A DNA stretch of 52,991 nucleotides, taken from Gemmatimonas phototrophica (GTDB lineage: Bacteria > Latescibacterota > UBA2968 > UBA8231). The DNA lies in contig CAMAVQ010000012.1 in assembly GCA_945861755.1 (NCBI GenBank), positions 1 to 52,991 on the forward strand. The letters run 5' to 3'. Below, in pieces: positions 30,773-40,005 of the stretch. The notes beneath the pieces are model-generated. The model saw nothing but the letters and a program-made list of their open reading frames with translations, was not told the DNA's origin and searched no databases. Position 1 is the first letter of the stretch. Every line of letters begins with the position of its first letter. The position numbers were made by a program, and so were the translations under genes.

Positions 30773-32077
30773 CTACTCCACCAGTTCGATACGCGCCCCC
30801 AGGCCGATGAGGTCCTGGAAAAAGGCGGGATAGGATTTGTCCACGTTCTCGGCGTCCAGCACTGTCAACCCCTGCCGGCAGCGCAGGCCGACGATGGTGA
30901 GCAACTGGGCGACGCGGTGGTCGTGGTAGGTGGGCACCTCTACGCCGCCCTCGTACCCGGCCGGACAGCCGCGCACGAGGATCTCGGCGGGGCCTTCTTC
31001 ACAGTCCACCCCCAGTCGCTGCAGCTCGCGCACCGGCACGGCGATGCGGTCGCACTCTTTGAGGCGCAGGTTGGCGATGCCGTGGAAACGGCTTTCGCCT
31101 TCGGCGAACGCTGCCACCGCCAGCATGGCCAGCACCATATCGGTGGCGGTGTCGCCGTCGAAGTCCACCCCGCGCAGACCCTGGTGTCCCCTGAGGGTCA
31201 CCGTATGGCCATAGTACTCCACGCCCATGCCCATGCGCCGCAGCAGGGGAATCACGGCCCGCTCGCCCTGGCAATCCTCGAAGAGCCGGTCCACGGCGAT
31301 GGGGCTGTTGGTCACTGCCCCGGCGGCGAGGATAGCGGCCGAGGAAGGGTAGTCTCCATTGACGGTGTACTCGGCGGGGTGATAGTGCTGGCCGCCTGGA
31401 ACGCGGAAATGCAAGAGATCAGCAGCGGCCTCGACCTGGATGCCGGCCTGGGCCAGGACCTCCAGGGTGGTGTGGATCAGGGGTTGGGAGACCAGGCTGT
31501 CGATCACTTCGATCTCGACAGGCTCGCCGATCAGCGGGGCCAGGAAAAGCAGGGAACTGAGGTACTGGGAACTCTTGGCGCCGCTCACCTGTACCTTGCC
31601 GCCGTGCAGGTGGCCACCGCGCAGGACTACCGGGAGCCGGCCCTCGTCTGACTGGGTCTGTACCCCTAGCTGTTCGAGGGCGGCGAGCAGGTCGCCGTGG
31701 GGGCGCTGGCCCAGGGATTCGCTGTGGCGGGTCTCGAAAGACACCTCGGGCAGCAGGGCGCCCACGCCCAGCAGCAGGCGCAGCACCGCCCCGGCGTTGC
31801 CCGGGTCCACCACCCCGGGGTTGGCGGGATGGCGGCCGAAGCCGCGGATATACAAGTGGGGTTTGCCCTGGGAGTCGCTTTCTTCGCGGATCTGGGCGCC
31901 AAAGCCGCGCAGACAGCGCAGCATGGCTTCGGCGTCGTCGCTGTGCGCCGGGAAGTGGACCACACTCTCGCCATCGGCCAGGGCAGCGACCAACAGGTAG
32001 CGGGAGGTGTAGTTCTTGGAAGAAGGGGGATCGAGGCGGCCGCTGAGGCGTTCGGTGTAGTGAATGTGGGCCTTCAT
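30773..32077 (-). CDS. aroA: 3-phosphoshikimate 1-carboxyvinyltransferase (EPSP synthase)
   Basis: 434 residues. Shikimate pathway. PEP/S3P-site residues: SSKNYTSRYLL (Lys, Ser, Arg), DYPSSAAILAAGA (catalytic Asp), KECDRIAVPV (catalytic Glu; Ser of the usual KESDR is Cys) and TYHDHRVAQ. The loop that is GNAGTAMRP in class I and GNSGTTMRL in class II reads GNAGAVLRL, with Ala for the conserved Thr and Leu for the Pro. This position governs glyphosate sensitivity, so tolerance is possible but not shown. Co-oriented with ribB. Confidence 0.94.
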   Translation of the reverse strand: MKAHIHYTERLSGRLDPPSSKNYTSRYLLVAALADGESVVHFPAHSDDAEAMLRCLRGFGAQIREESDSQGKPHLYIRGFGRHPANPGVVDPGNAGAVLRLLLGVGALLPEVSFETRHSESLGQRPHGDLLAALEQLGVQTQSDEGRLPVVLRGGHLHGGKVQVSGAKSSQYLSSLLFLAPLIGEPVEIEVIDSLVSQPLIHTTLEVLAQAGIQVEAAADLLHFRVPGGQHYHPAEYTVNGDYPSSAAILAAGAVTNSPIAVDRLFEDCQGERAVIPLLRRMGMGVEYYGHTVTLRGHQGLRGVDFDGDTATDMVLAMLAVAAFAEGESRFHGIANLRLKECDRIAVPVRELQRLGVDCEEGPAEILVRGCPAGYEGGVEVPTYHDHRVAQLLTIVGLRCRQGLTVLDAENVDKSYPAFFQDLIGLGARIELVE

Positions 32078-32120
32078 AGATAAGAGAAGATAAGTAATGG
32101 ATTGGAGCGCTGCTACCGAC

Positions 32121-33134
32121 CTAGAATTTCCCGCTGCGGGATTCGTATTTGGTGGGTTTGCCCAAGCTGGGGCCGCTGATCTTCACCCAGTGGGCCAGCC
32201 ATTCGATGATCTGGGGGATGGAGATGGAGGGCGGACCCAGTTTGATGATCAGGCGGGAGGCGTCCCCTAGTAGGGCGTTGGCGCTCTCCTGGCCGGAGAA
32301 GATGGGTTCTTTGCCCAGCGCCTCGCCCAATTCTCGGGCGAGCTGGCGTACCGAGAGGTTTTCGGGGCCGGTCATATTGATTACCGCCGGAGGTGTATCG
32401 CAGAAGGGGAAGAGCCGGCACAGGTACGCGTTGGCATCCCCCTGCCAGAGCTGGTTCACCTGGCCCATACTCAGGTCGATGGGCTGTTGGTTCCAGACCT
32501 TCCAGGCCAGGTCGTGCAGGATGCCGTAGCGCAGTTCGGTGGCGTAGAAGAGGCGCACGATGGCCAGGGGCGTGCCCTGGCGGGTGGCCATGAACTGGGC
32601 CAGGCGTTCGCCGCCCAGGCGCGATTGGGCGTATTCGCCCACGGGTCCCAACTCGTCCTGCTCGCGGGCCCCGGTGCCGGTGGCAGCGGTGTAGGCGTAG
32701 ACATTGCCGGAGCTGACGTAGACGATGCGGGAGTTGGGGAAACGCTGCACCACCTGGGCTGGCAGGTAGGTGTTCATAGCCCAGGTCATCGAGGGATCGC
32801 CGGAGGCCCCGAATTTGAAGCCGGCCAGCAGAAAGACGAGGGGTGCCTCGGGCAGGTCGGCCAGGGCCTGGTGGTCGAGCAGATCGGCTTGGATGGTCCG
32901 CACCCCGGTGCTGGCCAGGTAATCCCGCTGCCACTGGTCGGAAAAACGCGAAACTCCGATGACCTGCGGAGCTCCGGCGCGCACCAAGAGTTCGGCCAGG
33001 GTGGGGCCCATTTTGCCGGCCGCTCCCAGGAGCAGCACCGGGCCAGGGAGATGGGATACGGCCTCCCGCACCTCCTGGGTGGGGGTGGTCATCTGGTCGA
33101 TGAGTTGGGCTTCGTTTTCGATGAGGGTTCCCAT
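32121..33134 (-). CDS. NAD(P)-dependent epimerase/dehydratase (extended SDR)
   Basis: 337 residues. Nucleotide-binding LLLGAAGKMGPTLAELLVRA near residue 33, second strand VIGVSRFS, and VYVSSGNVYAYTA (the SSxxVYG-like region); the Tyr of the YxxxK pair reads EYAQSRLGGER with Lys replaced by Leu/Arg. The replaced Lys is unusual for a catalytic epimerase. The C-terminal INMTGPENLSVRQLARELGE is a substrate-binding domain segment. Starts at 33134 immediately after the trmH-like stop. Substrate unknown; could be a sugar nucleotide or a binding-only relative. Confidence 0.85.
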   Translation of the reverse strand: MGTLIENEAQLIDQMTTPTQEVREAVSHLPGPVLLLGAAGKMGPTLAELLVRAGAPQVIGVSRFSDQWQRDYLASTGVRTIQADLLDHQALADLPEAPLVFLLAGFKFGASGDPSMTWAMNTYLPAQVVQRFPNSRIVYVSSGNVYAYTAATGTGAREQDELGPVGEYAQSRLGGERLAQFMATRQGTPLAIVRLFYATELRYGILHDLAWKVWNQQPIDLSMGQVNQLWQGDANAYLCRLFPFCDTPPAVINMTGPENLSVRQLARELGEALGKEPIFSGQESANALLGDASRLIIKLGPPSISIPQIIEWLAHWVKISGPSLGKPTKYESRSGKF

Positions 33135-33878
33135 CTAGGCCATTTTCTCCTTGCGCACAATGTCGAAGAGCACCACCCCCAGGGCTACGGCCACGTTGAG
33201 GGAGTCCATGCCGCCGGCCAGAGGAATCTGCACCAGGGCGTCGCAGGTCTTGCGGATCAGGGGCCGCAGCCCGCGGGTCTCGTTGCCGGCCACTAGCACC
33301 CGGCGGGGGGGCCAGTCCACCGAGAAGAAGTCGCCGCCGCTGCCGGCTTCGAGTCCGTAGATCCAGAACCCCTCTTCCTTGAGTATACTCAGATCTTTGG
33401 CCAGGTTGGCGCAGGAGACCAGGGGCAGGCGGAAAACCGCGCCGCTGGCGGCGCGCATCACTTCGTCGTTGACCAGCGCGCCTCCGCGGGCGGGCAGGAG
33501 CAGGCCGGCGGCCCCGGCCCCGGCGGCGGTGCGGATCGCCAAGCCAAGGTTGCCGGCAAGGAGCACCTGGTCCAGGGCCAGCAGGGTACAAACGGGTGGG
33601 GCTGCAGCGAGTACTTCCGGCAATGAACGGTAGCGCACCGGGCTGGTGCGGGCCACCACCTCCTGGTGCTGGCGGGTACCGGCCAGTTGCCCCAGTTTGC
33701 CGACCTCGACAAAATCGAAGCGCACCTGGCGCTGGCGAGCCAGGTCTTTGATGCGGTCCACCAGGGGGCCTTTGGCCTGCAGGGAAAAATAAATTCGGTC
33801 CACAGGGTGGCCGGCCTCCAGGGCTTCGGCCACCTCGTGCAGGCCCCATAGGGCCCCGCTCTGGGCTGTTGGTTCCAT
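33135..33878 (-). CDS. TrmH/SpoU-family rRNA (guanosine-2'-O-)methyltransferase, RlmB-like
   Basis: 247 residues with an N-terminal SpoU substrate-binding domain (LWGLHEVAEALEAGHPVDRI) and the trefoil-knot SPOUT domain: LLALDQVLLAGNLGLAIRTA (motif 1; family D-x-V-x-D-P-x-N-x-G), VLVAGNETRGL (motif 2), and IPLAGGMDSLNVAVALGVVL (motif 3 with SLNVSVA). Predicted Gm2251 methylase of 23S rRNA. In motif 1 the usual DP-x-N is LAGN. Heads the minus-strand operon; divergent from rarA. Confidence 0.9.
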   Translation of the reverse strand: MEPTAQSGALWGLHEVAEALEAGHPVDRIYFSLQAKGPLVDRIKDLARQRQVRFDFVEVGKLGQLAGTRQHQEVVARTSPVRYRSLPEVLAAAPPVCTLLALDQVLLAGNLGLAIRTAAGAGAAGLLLPARGGALVNDEVMRAASGAVFRLPLVSCANLAKDLSILKEEGFWIYGLEAGSGGDFFSVDWPPRRVLVAGNETRGLRPLIRKTCDALVQIPLAGGMDSLNVAVALGVVLFDIVRKEKMA

Positions 33879-33955
33879 AGATTATAGAAAATAGGAGGTT
33901 GATGGGGATCTGTCCGGCTTTTATTTTAGCTGCCAAAGTTATGCAGAGCGAAGGC

Positions 33956-36169
33956 ATGGATCTCTTTGAGGCGGGCCTGCAGGCCCGGTTGGAAAAGGAC
34001 CAGCCCCTGGCCGCGCGCCTGCGGCCCCGGCGGCTGGAGGAGTTCATCGGCCAGGAGCACATCCTCGGCCAGGGCCGGTTGTTGCGCCGTGCCATCCAGG
34101 CCGACCAGCTCTCCTCGCTGATCTTCTACGGCCCGCCAGGCACCGGCAAGACCACCCTGGCAGTGGTCATCGCCAACACCACCCGTTCCCACTTCATCAG
34201 CCTCAATGCGGTGCTGGCCGGGGTGGCCGACATCCGCCGCGCCATCGAGGAAGCCCAGGAGCGGCGCAAACTCCACCAGCAGCGCACCATTCTCTTCGTC
34301 GACGAAGTCCATCGCTTCAACAAGGCCCAGCAGGACGCCCTGCTGCCCTGGGTCGAAAACGGCATCGTCACCCTCATCGGCGCCACCACCGAGAATCCCT
34401 ATTTTTCGGTCAACCGGCCCCTGCTCTCCCGCAGCCGGGTCTTCCAGCTCAAGGCCCTGGACGAGGAGGGGCTGCGCCGCATTGCCCTTCAGGCTTTGAG
34501 TGATCCGCGCGGGTACGCCCACCTCAAGGTCCAACTCGACCCCGCAGCCCTCGACCATCTGGTCAACGTGGCCAACGGCGATGCCCGCACCCTGCTCAAC
34601 GCCCTCGAACTGGCGGTGGAGACCACCCCGCCAGATGCCCAGGGGCACATCGCCATCAGCCTGGAGGTGGCCGAGGAGTCCATCCAGCGGCGGGCCCTAC
34701 TCTACGACAAGGAAGGCGACTACCACTTCGACACCATCAGCGCCTTTATCAAATCCCTGCGCGGTTCAGACCCGGATGCGGCCATGTATTGGCTGGCGCG
34801 TATGGTCTACGCGGGAGAGGACCCCCACTTTCTCTTCCGGCGGATGTTGATCTTTGCCAGCGAAGACGTGGGCCTCGCCGACCCCCAGGCCCTCCCGGTG
34901 GTGGTGGCCGCCGCCGAGGCCTTTGACCGCGTCGGCCTGCCCGAAGGGCGCTTCCCGCTGGCCCAGGCAGCCCTGTACCTGGCCACCGCCCCCAAGAGCA
35001 ATTCGGTCTTCGCTTTTTTCGATGCCCTGGCCGCGGTGGAGAAGGAGCAGGAGGAGGAGGTCCCCAGCCACCTCAAGGACGCCAGCCGCGACAGCGAAGG
35101 ATTCGGCCACGGGGCCAATTACCTGTACCCCCACGCCTACCGCGACCACTGGGTGGCCCAGCAGTACCTGCCCGCCAGTCTGCAGGGGAGACTTTTCTAC
35201 CAGCCTTCGGACCAGGGGTACGAGGCGCAGCTGGGCACGCAGGTGCAACGCCGGCGCGAGATCCAGCTGGCAGCGATGGTGGAAGGCCGAATTGGTTCGC
35301 AGGAGGTGTTGACTTTTTCCCCGCCGGACAAAGAGCGGGAGCGGTGGTTGCAGCGGGTGGCTGGCGAGGCCAGCGGGCAGCTGGCCGCCGTCCGGCAGCA
35401 GCTTTTCGCCAGCCTGGCCCTGCAGCGCCACCAGGTGGTCCTCGACCTGCAGGCCCGCTCCGGGTTGCTCACCTGGGAGGCCCTGCGCCAGGTGCCAGAG
35501 GGCGGGGTGTGGGCCCTGTGTCCGGACAAGGCCGGCGCGGTGGTGCTCCAGGAAACCGCCAACCATCTGGCCGAGTTGGACCGGCCGGTGGTGCTCCATG
35601 GCCCCCTGTCCCACTTGGCAGCGTTGGTAGAGGAACGCTGTCCGGGCCAGCGTTTCGACGCCGTGGTTGGCCACCACGCCCTGGGCAGCCTTAGCGACAA
35701 GGCAGAGGCGGTGCGCCAACTGCGCCACCTGCTGCAGCCGGGGGGCTGCGTCAGCCTGGCCGAGAGTCTGCCCCGGCGCGCCCAGCGGCTCTATGCCCTG
35801 GCCGGGCTGGCCGGGGTGGAGGAGGGGGTCCGGGAGCGCCTGGTCCGGGCCGAGGAGGCCATCTACACCGACCAGGGCAATGCGCTGGTGAACTGGGATG
35901 CGGCAGATTTGGAGGCCCTGTTCCGGGCCGCCGGTTTCACCCAGGTCCAGGTGCGGGTGGAGACGCAGCAGGCCAACCGCCGGCTGACCATGCCGCAGCT
36001 GGCCCAGTGGTTCAACCCCGGTGGGGAGACGCGCCATACCTACGCCCATTATCTGGGCCGTCTGCTCAGCGAAGAGGAGGTGCATCTGGTGCGCCGGGCT
36101 TTCGAACGGGAACTGGCCAACAGGAGGGTTGCCTGGTCCTCCACGCAGCTCTTCCTGGTGGCCCGTTGA
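33956..36169 (+). CDS. rarA: RarA (MgsA) AAA ATPase fused to a methyltransferase-like domain
   Basis: About 737 residues from [14 protein letters not shown]. First 440: replication-associated recombination protein A with Walker [10 protein letters not shown], Walker [13 protein letters not shown], sensor [12 protein letters not shown], then [11 protein letters not shown] and [20 protein letters not shown]. The remaining 280 residues resemble a degenerate Rossmann methyltransferase ([30 protein letters not shown]). Fusions of this type occur in cyanobacteria and relatives. In-frame earlier starts at 33899/33902 and 33941 exist; AGGAGG sits only 3 bases before 33902, and 33956 is chosen because RarA normally begins MDLF. 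Confidence 0.9.
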   Translation: MDLFEAGLQARLEKDQPLAARLRPRRLEEFIGQEHILGQGRLLRRAIQADQLSSLIFYGPPGTGKTTLAVVIANTTRSHFISLNAVLAGVADIRRAIEEAQERRKLHQQRTILFVDEVHRFNKAQQDALLPWVENGIVTLIGATTENPYFSVNRPLLSRSRVFQLKALDEEGLRRIALQALSDPRGYAHLKVQLDPAALDHLVNVANGDARTLLNALELAVETTPPDAQGHIAISLEVAEESIQRRALLYDKEGDYHFDTISAFIKSLRGSDPDAAMYWLARMVYAGEDPHFLFRRMLIFASEDVGLADPQALPVVVAAAEAFDRVGLPEGRFPLAQAALYLATAPKSNSVFAFFDALAAVEKEQEEEVPSHLKDASRDSEGFGHGANYLYPHAYRDHWVAQQYLPASLQGRLFYQPSDQGYEAQLGTQVQRRREIQLAAMVEGRIGSQEVLTFSPPDKERERWLQRVAGEASGQLAAVRQQLFASLALQRHQVVLDLQARSGLLTWEALRQVPEGGVWALCPDKAGAVVLQETANHLAELDRPVVLHGPLSHLAALVEERCPGQRFDAVVGHHALGSLSDKAEAVRQLRHLLQPGGCVSLAESLPRRAQRLYALAGLAGVEEGVRERLVRAEEAIYTDQGNALVNWDAADLEALFRAAGFTQVQVRVETQQANRRLTMPQLAQWFNPGGETRHTYAHYLGRLLSEEEVHLVRRAFERELANRRVAWSSTQLFLVAR

Positions 36170-36178
36170 GCGTGCGCG

Positions 36179-36207
36179 TTGATTTATCCTCTGGCAGCCT
36201 TTAAATT
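36179..36207 (+). promoter_or_regulatory. Sigma70-type promoter for the HEAT lipoprotein gene
   Basis: TTGATT (36179-36184), 17 bases, TAAATT (36202-36207), 21 bases before the ATG at 36229. Confidence 0.55.
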
Positions 36208-36228
36208 ACGGGCCTGATCCTCATCAGA

Positions 36229-37461
36229 ATGGCGGTATCTATGTGCAAGACCTTCCGCGTACTCCCCGCACTCGCCCTCTTTCTCCTGGGCGCTTGCAGC
36301 ACTACCGAACAGCAGGTGGACGAGCTGATCGCCACCATGTCGGCCAATCCCCTCGACTCACCGGCCTGGCAGCAGGCGGTGGACGGCCTGGTGGTGCTGG
36401 GCCGACCGGCGGCCAGGCAGCTGGTGGCCCATATCGATCCAGAATATTACAAGGGCGAAAACTACTCCGAGTTCCGCGAGGAAATCGAAAAGATGCGCAC
36501 GGGCTGTGCCTTGGCCCTGGGCCGCATCCAGCACAAGGCGGCTTCGGCGACCCTCGTTGCCCGGGCCGTGGTGGCCTACACCAAGGCAGAACGACTGGCC
36601 TGCATCTGGTCGGTGGGGGAATTGGGCGCCGACCAAGCCGCCATCGACGCACTCAAGGTCCAGTTGAAAGATGCAGATCCGCAGATCCGCCTGTACAGCG
36701 GCGTGGCCCTGATCAAGATGAGCGACACCACTGGGGTGGATCAGGTCAGGACCGCCCTGGCGGGCGGGGACGAGGAACTGGCCAGCCAGGCCATTGCGCA
36801 GATGGAGGGCACCAATTTCTACGGCTTGCCCTTGTTGGTCGAGCTGAGCCAGAGTTCCCAGGCGCACCAGTCGCAGATCGGCGAAGCAGTGGAAAAGGTC
36901 AAGGTCCAGGTGGTCAAGCAGCTAGAAGCGGACGATCCCACCCTGCGTCTGCACTCGGCCCGCACTCTGAGCAAGGTAGGCGACGAAGGCGTGTACCGGG
37001 CCCTGGCCAAATTGCTCGGGGATCCCAGCAATCTGGTGCGCTTCAATGCCGCCGCCTCCCTGGCCGAGATGAACCAGGCCGAGGGCATTGGTTTTCTCTT
37101 TGCCGCCCTACAGGACCAGGATCCGATCTTGAGAGTAAACGCGGTTAAATTCCTCACCGAGGTGCAGCGGTCCTCCGGTGTGGTCCAGAACCAGCTGGTC
37201 GCCGCCCTGGGCAACCAGGAGGCCCTGGCCCGGTCGGGCGCCGCCCAGGTCCTGGGCCAGGCCCAGGTACGGGCGGCGGTGCCGGCGCTGATCGGAGCGG
37301 TCAGGGACGGGAACGCCGAGGTCCGCTGGAACGCGCTGATCGCCCTGGGCCGTATCCGCCCTCCCGAGGCGCGAGCGCAGATCGAGTCTCTGCTCCACGA
37401 CGAAAACCAGACCGTGGCCTATTACGCCGAATGGGCCCTCAAGCAGCTGGGCCAGGGATGA
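36229..37461 (+). CDS. HEAT-repeat lipoprotein
   Basis: 410 residues. Signal peptide with lipobox (ALFLLGACS; Cys about residue 23), so a lipid-anchored envelope protein. The rest is a series of paired helices: e.g. EGVYRALAKLLGDPSNLVRF, AAVPALIGAVRDGNAEVRWN, RIRPPEARAQIESLLHDE, typical of HEAT/PBS-lyase repeats used as protein-binding scaffolds. An in-frame ATG four codons later (36241) is possible. The stop overlaps the next gene's ATG. Partner unknown. Confidence 0.85.
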   Translation: MAVSMCKTFRVLPALALFLLGACSTTEQQVDELIATMSANPLDSPAWQQAVDGLVVLGRPAARQLVAHIDPEYYKGENYSEFREEIEKMRTGCALALGRIQHKAASATLVARAVVAYTKAERLACIWSVGELGADQAAIDALKVQLKDADPQIRLYSGVALIKMSDTTGVDQVRTALAGGDEELASQAIAQMEGTNFYGLPLLVELSQSSQAHQSQIGEAVEKVKVQVVKQLEADDPTLRLHSARTLSKVGDEGVYRALAKLLGDPSNLVRFNAAASLAEMNQAEGIGFLFAALQDQDPILRVNAVKFLTEVQRSSGVVQNQLVAALGNQEALARSGAAQVLGQAQVRAAVPALIGAVRDGNAEVRWNALIALGRIRPPEARAQIESLLHDENQTVAYYAEWALKQLGQG

Positions 37462-38402
37462 TGAACTGGCCTTTCGCCAAAGACAGCCAAATCATGAGCA
37501 GATCGTTGGTATTTTGCCTCATCGCCCTGATCCTGCCGCTGGTTCCAGCCTTGGCCGACGAGACGCCCGAGACCCTGTTGATCCGCGTGGCCCTCGACAA
37601 CGACAAGTTCGGCCGCCGGCGGGGGGAGGTGGACCTGGCAATGTCGGCTTTCGCCCCGGAGGTGGTGGTTTACGCCGGGCAGCGCAGCGCCGACCCGCGG
37701 GCTTGGCAGGTCCGACACGAAGACCTCGAGGCCTTCAAAGGGGCGATGGAACAGGACCTGCGGACCAACCGCTACGAAATCGAGCGGCAGGTTCCCTACA
37801 TCCATGTGCGGGGCAAGAAAGCCATCGTCACCACCCTCGATTCGGGTCAGGTGGTGGAGCGCGGGAGTGGGGTGGCCAAGCCTTTCCGGTCTGCCAGCCT
37901 CTGGTATTTCACCAAAATCGAGGACAAGTGGCTGATTACCGGCGTGGTGCAGAATACCGGCGACGAAAACCCTGCCCCGGCTTCGGGCCAGGTGGCCGGA
38001 GAGATCGCCGAAGTGCTGCGCGACGAGGAAGCCGGCTGGGAAAAGGGCAGTGTCAGCGCCCTGACCGGGCTTTACGACGACGATTTCACCATCATGGACG
38101 CCGGTGGCCTCTTGCCGCCAGACAAGTGGGTGCTACTGCTGGGGACCACCGACGAATTGGAGAAGTGGCTAGAAAAGCGTCTGCAGCGGACCCGCTACCA
38201 GCTGGACCGGCAGGTGGTGCACACCTACCTCAGCGCGGGGGGTAAGGAAGCCCTGGCCCTGACCCGGGAGCAGGTCAGCGTCACCTACGAAAGTGGGCCG
38301 GCCAACCACCAACTGGAGCGCTGGGTGTTGTGGACGATGAGCCGGCGCAGCGGTTCCTGGAAGATCACCAGCGCCCTTTACCGTCTCGGGCTGCCCCAGT
38401 AA
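37458..38402 (+). CDS. Exported protein with two NTF2/SnoaL-like domains
   Basis: 314 residues if it starts at 37458 (ATGATGA overlap with the HEAT gene); the alternative ATG at 37494 gives a compact signal peptide (MSRSLVFCLIALILPLVPA, then LADE). Two repeats of the NTF2-like cone fold: ALDNDKFGRRRGEVDLAMSA ending FTKIEDKWLITGVVQN, and LRDEEAGWEKGSVSALTGLY ending SRRSGSWKITSALY. Catalytic residues are not obvious, so it may be a binding domain. Presumably periplasmic and co-expressed with the HEAT lipoprotein. Confidence 0.78.
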   Translation: MMNWPFAKDSQIMSRSLVFCLIALILPLVPALADETPETLLIRVALDNDKFGRRRGEVDLAMSAFAPEVVVYAGQRSADPRAWQVRHEDLEAFKGAMEQDLRTNRYEIERQVPYIHVRGKKAIVTTLDSGQVVERGSGVAKPFRSASLWYFTKIEDKWLITGVVQNTGDENPAPASGQVAGEIAEVLRDEEAGWEKGSVSALTGLYDDDFTIMDAGGLLPPDKWVLLLGTTDELEKWLEKRLQRTRYQLDRQVVHTYLSAGGKEALALTREQVSVTYESGPANHQLERWVLWTMSRRSGSWKITSALYRLGLPQ

Positions 38403-38411
38403 TCATCCTTT

Positions 38412-38909
38412 CTACCAGCCGGCGGTAGCCCGGTCCACCAGTTCCTCGACGATCATGTCGAGGGCCGAGGCCACGGCCCGGTCCCGGCCTTCGGCATTGC
38501 TCAGCCCTGCATCATAGGTCCCCCAACCCACCATGCCCTTGGCTTCCAGCACCTGGCTGTCGTCCTCGGTTTTGCGCAACTGGGCGTCGAGGGTCAGTTT
38601 GAACCGGTATTGCTGCGTCTCTTCGGCGGCAGTGTAGGTAAAGGGGCGATCCTCGATGGCGCTTAGGTGCAGCCGGAGGGAGGCGTCGGCACTGCCTTCG
38701 TCGACCACCTGCAGCCGGCCATCGGCGGCAAAGGCGCGGCTCAGGCGTTGGCTCAGGTCTTCGGCGATGCCTGTTTCCGGGGTGTCGTTGACCGCCACGG
38801 GGATGGCCACGCTGCGGATGCCTCCGGCGATGCCCGAACCGGCCGAGTAATGGGAACAGGCCGCAACCAGGGCAAGGGAACCGAGCAAGAGCAGGCGGAA
38901 TGCGTTCAT
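38412..38909 (-). CDS. lptE: LptE-like LPS-assembly lipoprotein
   Basis: 165 residues from MNAFRLLLLGSLALVAACSH, a lipoprotein signal (lipobox LVAAC). SGIAGGIRSVAIPVAVNDTP, then GIAEDLSQRLSRAFAADGRL matches the LptE-like pattern of the FCB/delta-type outer membrane proteins. LptE plugs the LptD barrel that inserts lipopolysaccharide. Implies an asymmetric outer membrane. A strong hairpin-terminator ends 10 bases before the ATG. Longer in-frame start 38972 would run through that hairpin. Convergent with the NTF2-like gene. Confidence 0.82.
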   Translation of the reverse strand: MNAFRLLLLGSLALVAACSHYSAGSGIAGGIRSVAIPVAVNDTPETGIAEDLSQRLSRAFAADGRLQVVDEGSADASLRLHLSAIEDRPFTYTAAEETQQYRFKLTLDAQLRKTEDDSQVLEAKGMVGWGTYDAGLSNAEGRDRAVASALDMIVEELVDRATAGW

Positions 38910-38918
38910 GGGCAGATG

Positions 38919-38949
38919 AAAAAGCCGGCCTGCAAAAGCGCAGGCCGGC
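38919..38949 (-). terminator. Rho-independent terminator/attenuator between the M23 gene and lptE
   Basis: Minus strand: GCCGGCCTGC, 6-base loop, GCAGGCCGGC (perfect 10-bp stem, 38949-38924), then TTTTTC. It ends the M23 gene's transcript but is only 9 bases from the lptE start, so lptE either has a promoter further inside the hairpin region or depends on read-through. Confidence 0.85.
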
Positions 38950-38976
38950 AAAGTGGCAGGGCGGGGCGGCAAGCGG

Positions 38977-40005
38977 TTATTCTATGGTGTCTGTCGGCCC
39001 GATGCCGGCGGTCTTCTCCAGAGAGCCGGGCAGGTCGAGGATGAAATTTTGCGGGTCCACATAACCCTTGCGGCCCATGCGGCGGTCCTTGTAGAGGACC
39101 CCGTAGTGGAGGTGGGGGCCAGTGGAACGCCCGGTATTGCCCATGGTGGCGATCTGTTGGCCGCGGGTCACCCGTTGGCCTGGCACCACCAGAATTCGCT
39201 CCAAGTGGCCGTATTCGGTCTGGTAGATCCCTTCCTTCTTGTAGGTCTTACCGGTCTCGTCGGTTACCTCGATATCGTGGTTGATGACTACCAGATTGCC
39301 CAGGCCGGTATCGCGGTAGGCGTCGTTGACGGTGCCGTCGGCCGTGGCAAAGATGGCAGTGCCGGTTCGGCCGGCGAAGTCCAGCCCGCTGTGGAAGGCC
39401 GAGCGGCCGGTGAAGGGATCGCTGCGATAGCCGAAGCGGGAGGAAACCCAGCTGTGCTCGCTGGAGACCGGCGAAATGGTGGGGAAGTGTTTCCAGCCCT
39501 CCTCACTCTCGCGGAACTTGTTCTCCAGCAGAGAAAAACTCCCTTCCTGGATCTTGGCCTCCCGCTGCAAGCGCAGGATATTGGCGTTGAGATCTTCGAG
39601 GGCGGCCCGCTTGCGGGCTGGCAGGACCGAAGAAAGCGCCGGCGGTTCAACGGAGCCACCGGTCCCGGCCAGGCGTTCATCAGCCGAGAGCGGCTCCATC
39701 TGGTGGTAGTTGCGCAGCTTCTCGTCGTCTTCCCGCAGGACAATCATGGTCTTTTCGAGCTCGGATACCACCCCGCGGGTATGCTCGATGCTGCGCAAAA
39801 GTTCACCGTTTTCGGCGCGCAACTGAGACAGGTTCTCCTGGTGGTCGGCCCGGGAATAAAATCCGGTAAAATAATAGCCAAAGGCGCACACAAAGACGAA
39901 GGCTACCATAGCCGTCAGGGTCAGGATACGGCGGGTGAGCCGGTACTCCTGGACCTGGCCGTCGTTAGGGGGGATGAGGATGAAGGTAAACCGGTTTCTA
40001 GGCAT
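38977..40005 (-). CDS. M23-family metallopeptidase (LytM domain), membrane-anchored
   Basis: 342 residues. One N-terminal membrane helix (ILTLTAMVAFVFVCAFGYYF, about 28-47), a coiled coil (ENLSQLRAENGELLRSIEHT), then the LytM/peptidase_M23 domain: FHSGLDFAGRTGTAIFATAD (first His and Asp) and TGPHLHYGV (H-x-H). Predicted endopeptidase on peptidoglycan, or an EnvC/NlpD-like activator if metal ligands are not functional; all ligands look present. Start MPRNRFTFILIPP with GGAGAG upstream. Confidence 0.93.
   Translation of the reverse strand: MPRNRFTFILIPPNDGQVQEYRLTRRILTLTAMVAFVFVCAFGYYFTGFYSRADHQENLSQLRAENGELLRSIEHTRGVVSELEKTMIVLREDDEKLRNYHQMEPLSADERLAGTGGSVEPPALSSVLPARKRAALEDLNANILRLQREAKIQEGSFSLLENKFRESEEGWKHFPTISPVSSEHSWVSSRFGYRSDPFTGRSAFHSGLDFAGRTGTAIFATADGTVNDAYRDTGLGNLVVINHDIEVTDETGKTYKKEGIYQTEYGHLERILVVPGQRVTRGQQIATMGNTGRSTGPHLHYGVLYKDRRMGRKGYVDPQNFILDLPGSLEKTAGIGPTDTIE

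Noticed and set aside
33881-33886. TATAAT on the minus strand before the TrmH-like gene
   Set aside because: It ends 2 bases from the ATG, so transcription would begin inside the gene, and there is no -35.
32113-34095. 660-codon open frame on the minus strand
   Set aside because: It is out of frame with the epimerase and TrmH-like genes it covers, is Arg/Pro/Gly-rich, and is typical of shadow frames in GC-rich DNA.
34766-36085. 439-codon minus-strand frame opposite rarA
   Set aside because: Antisense shadow; no domain and unnatural His/Gln/Gly-rich sequence.
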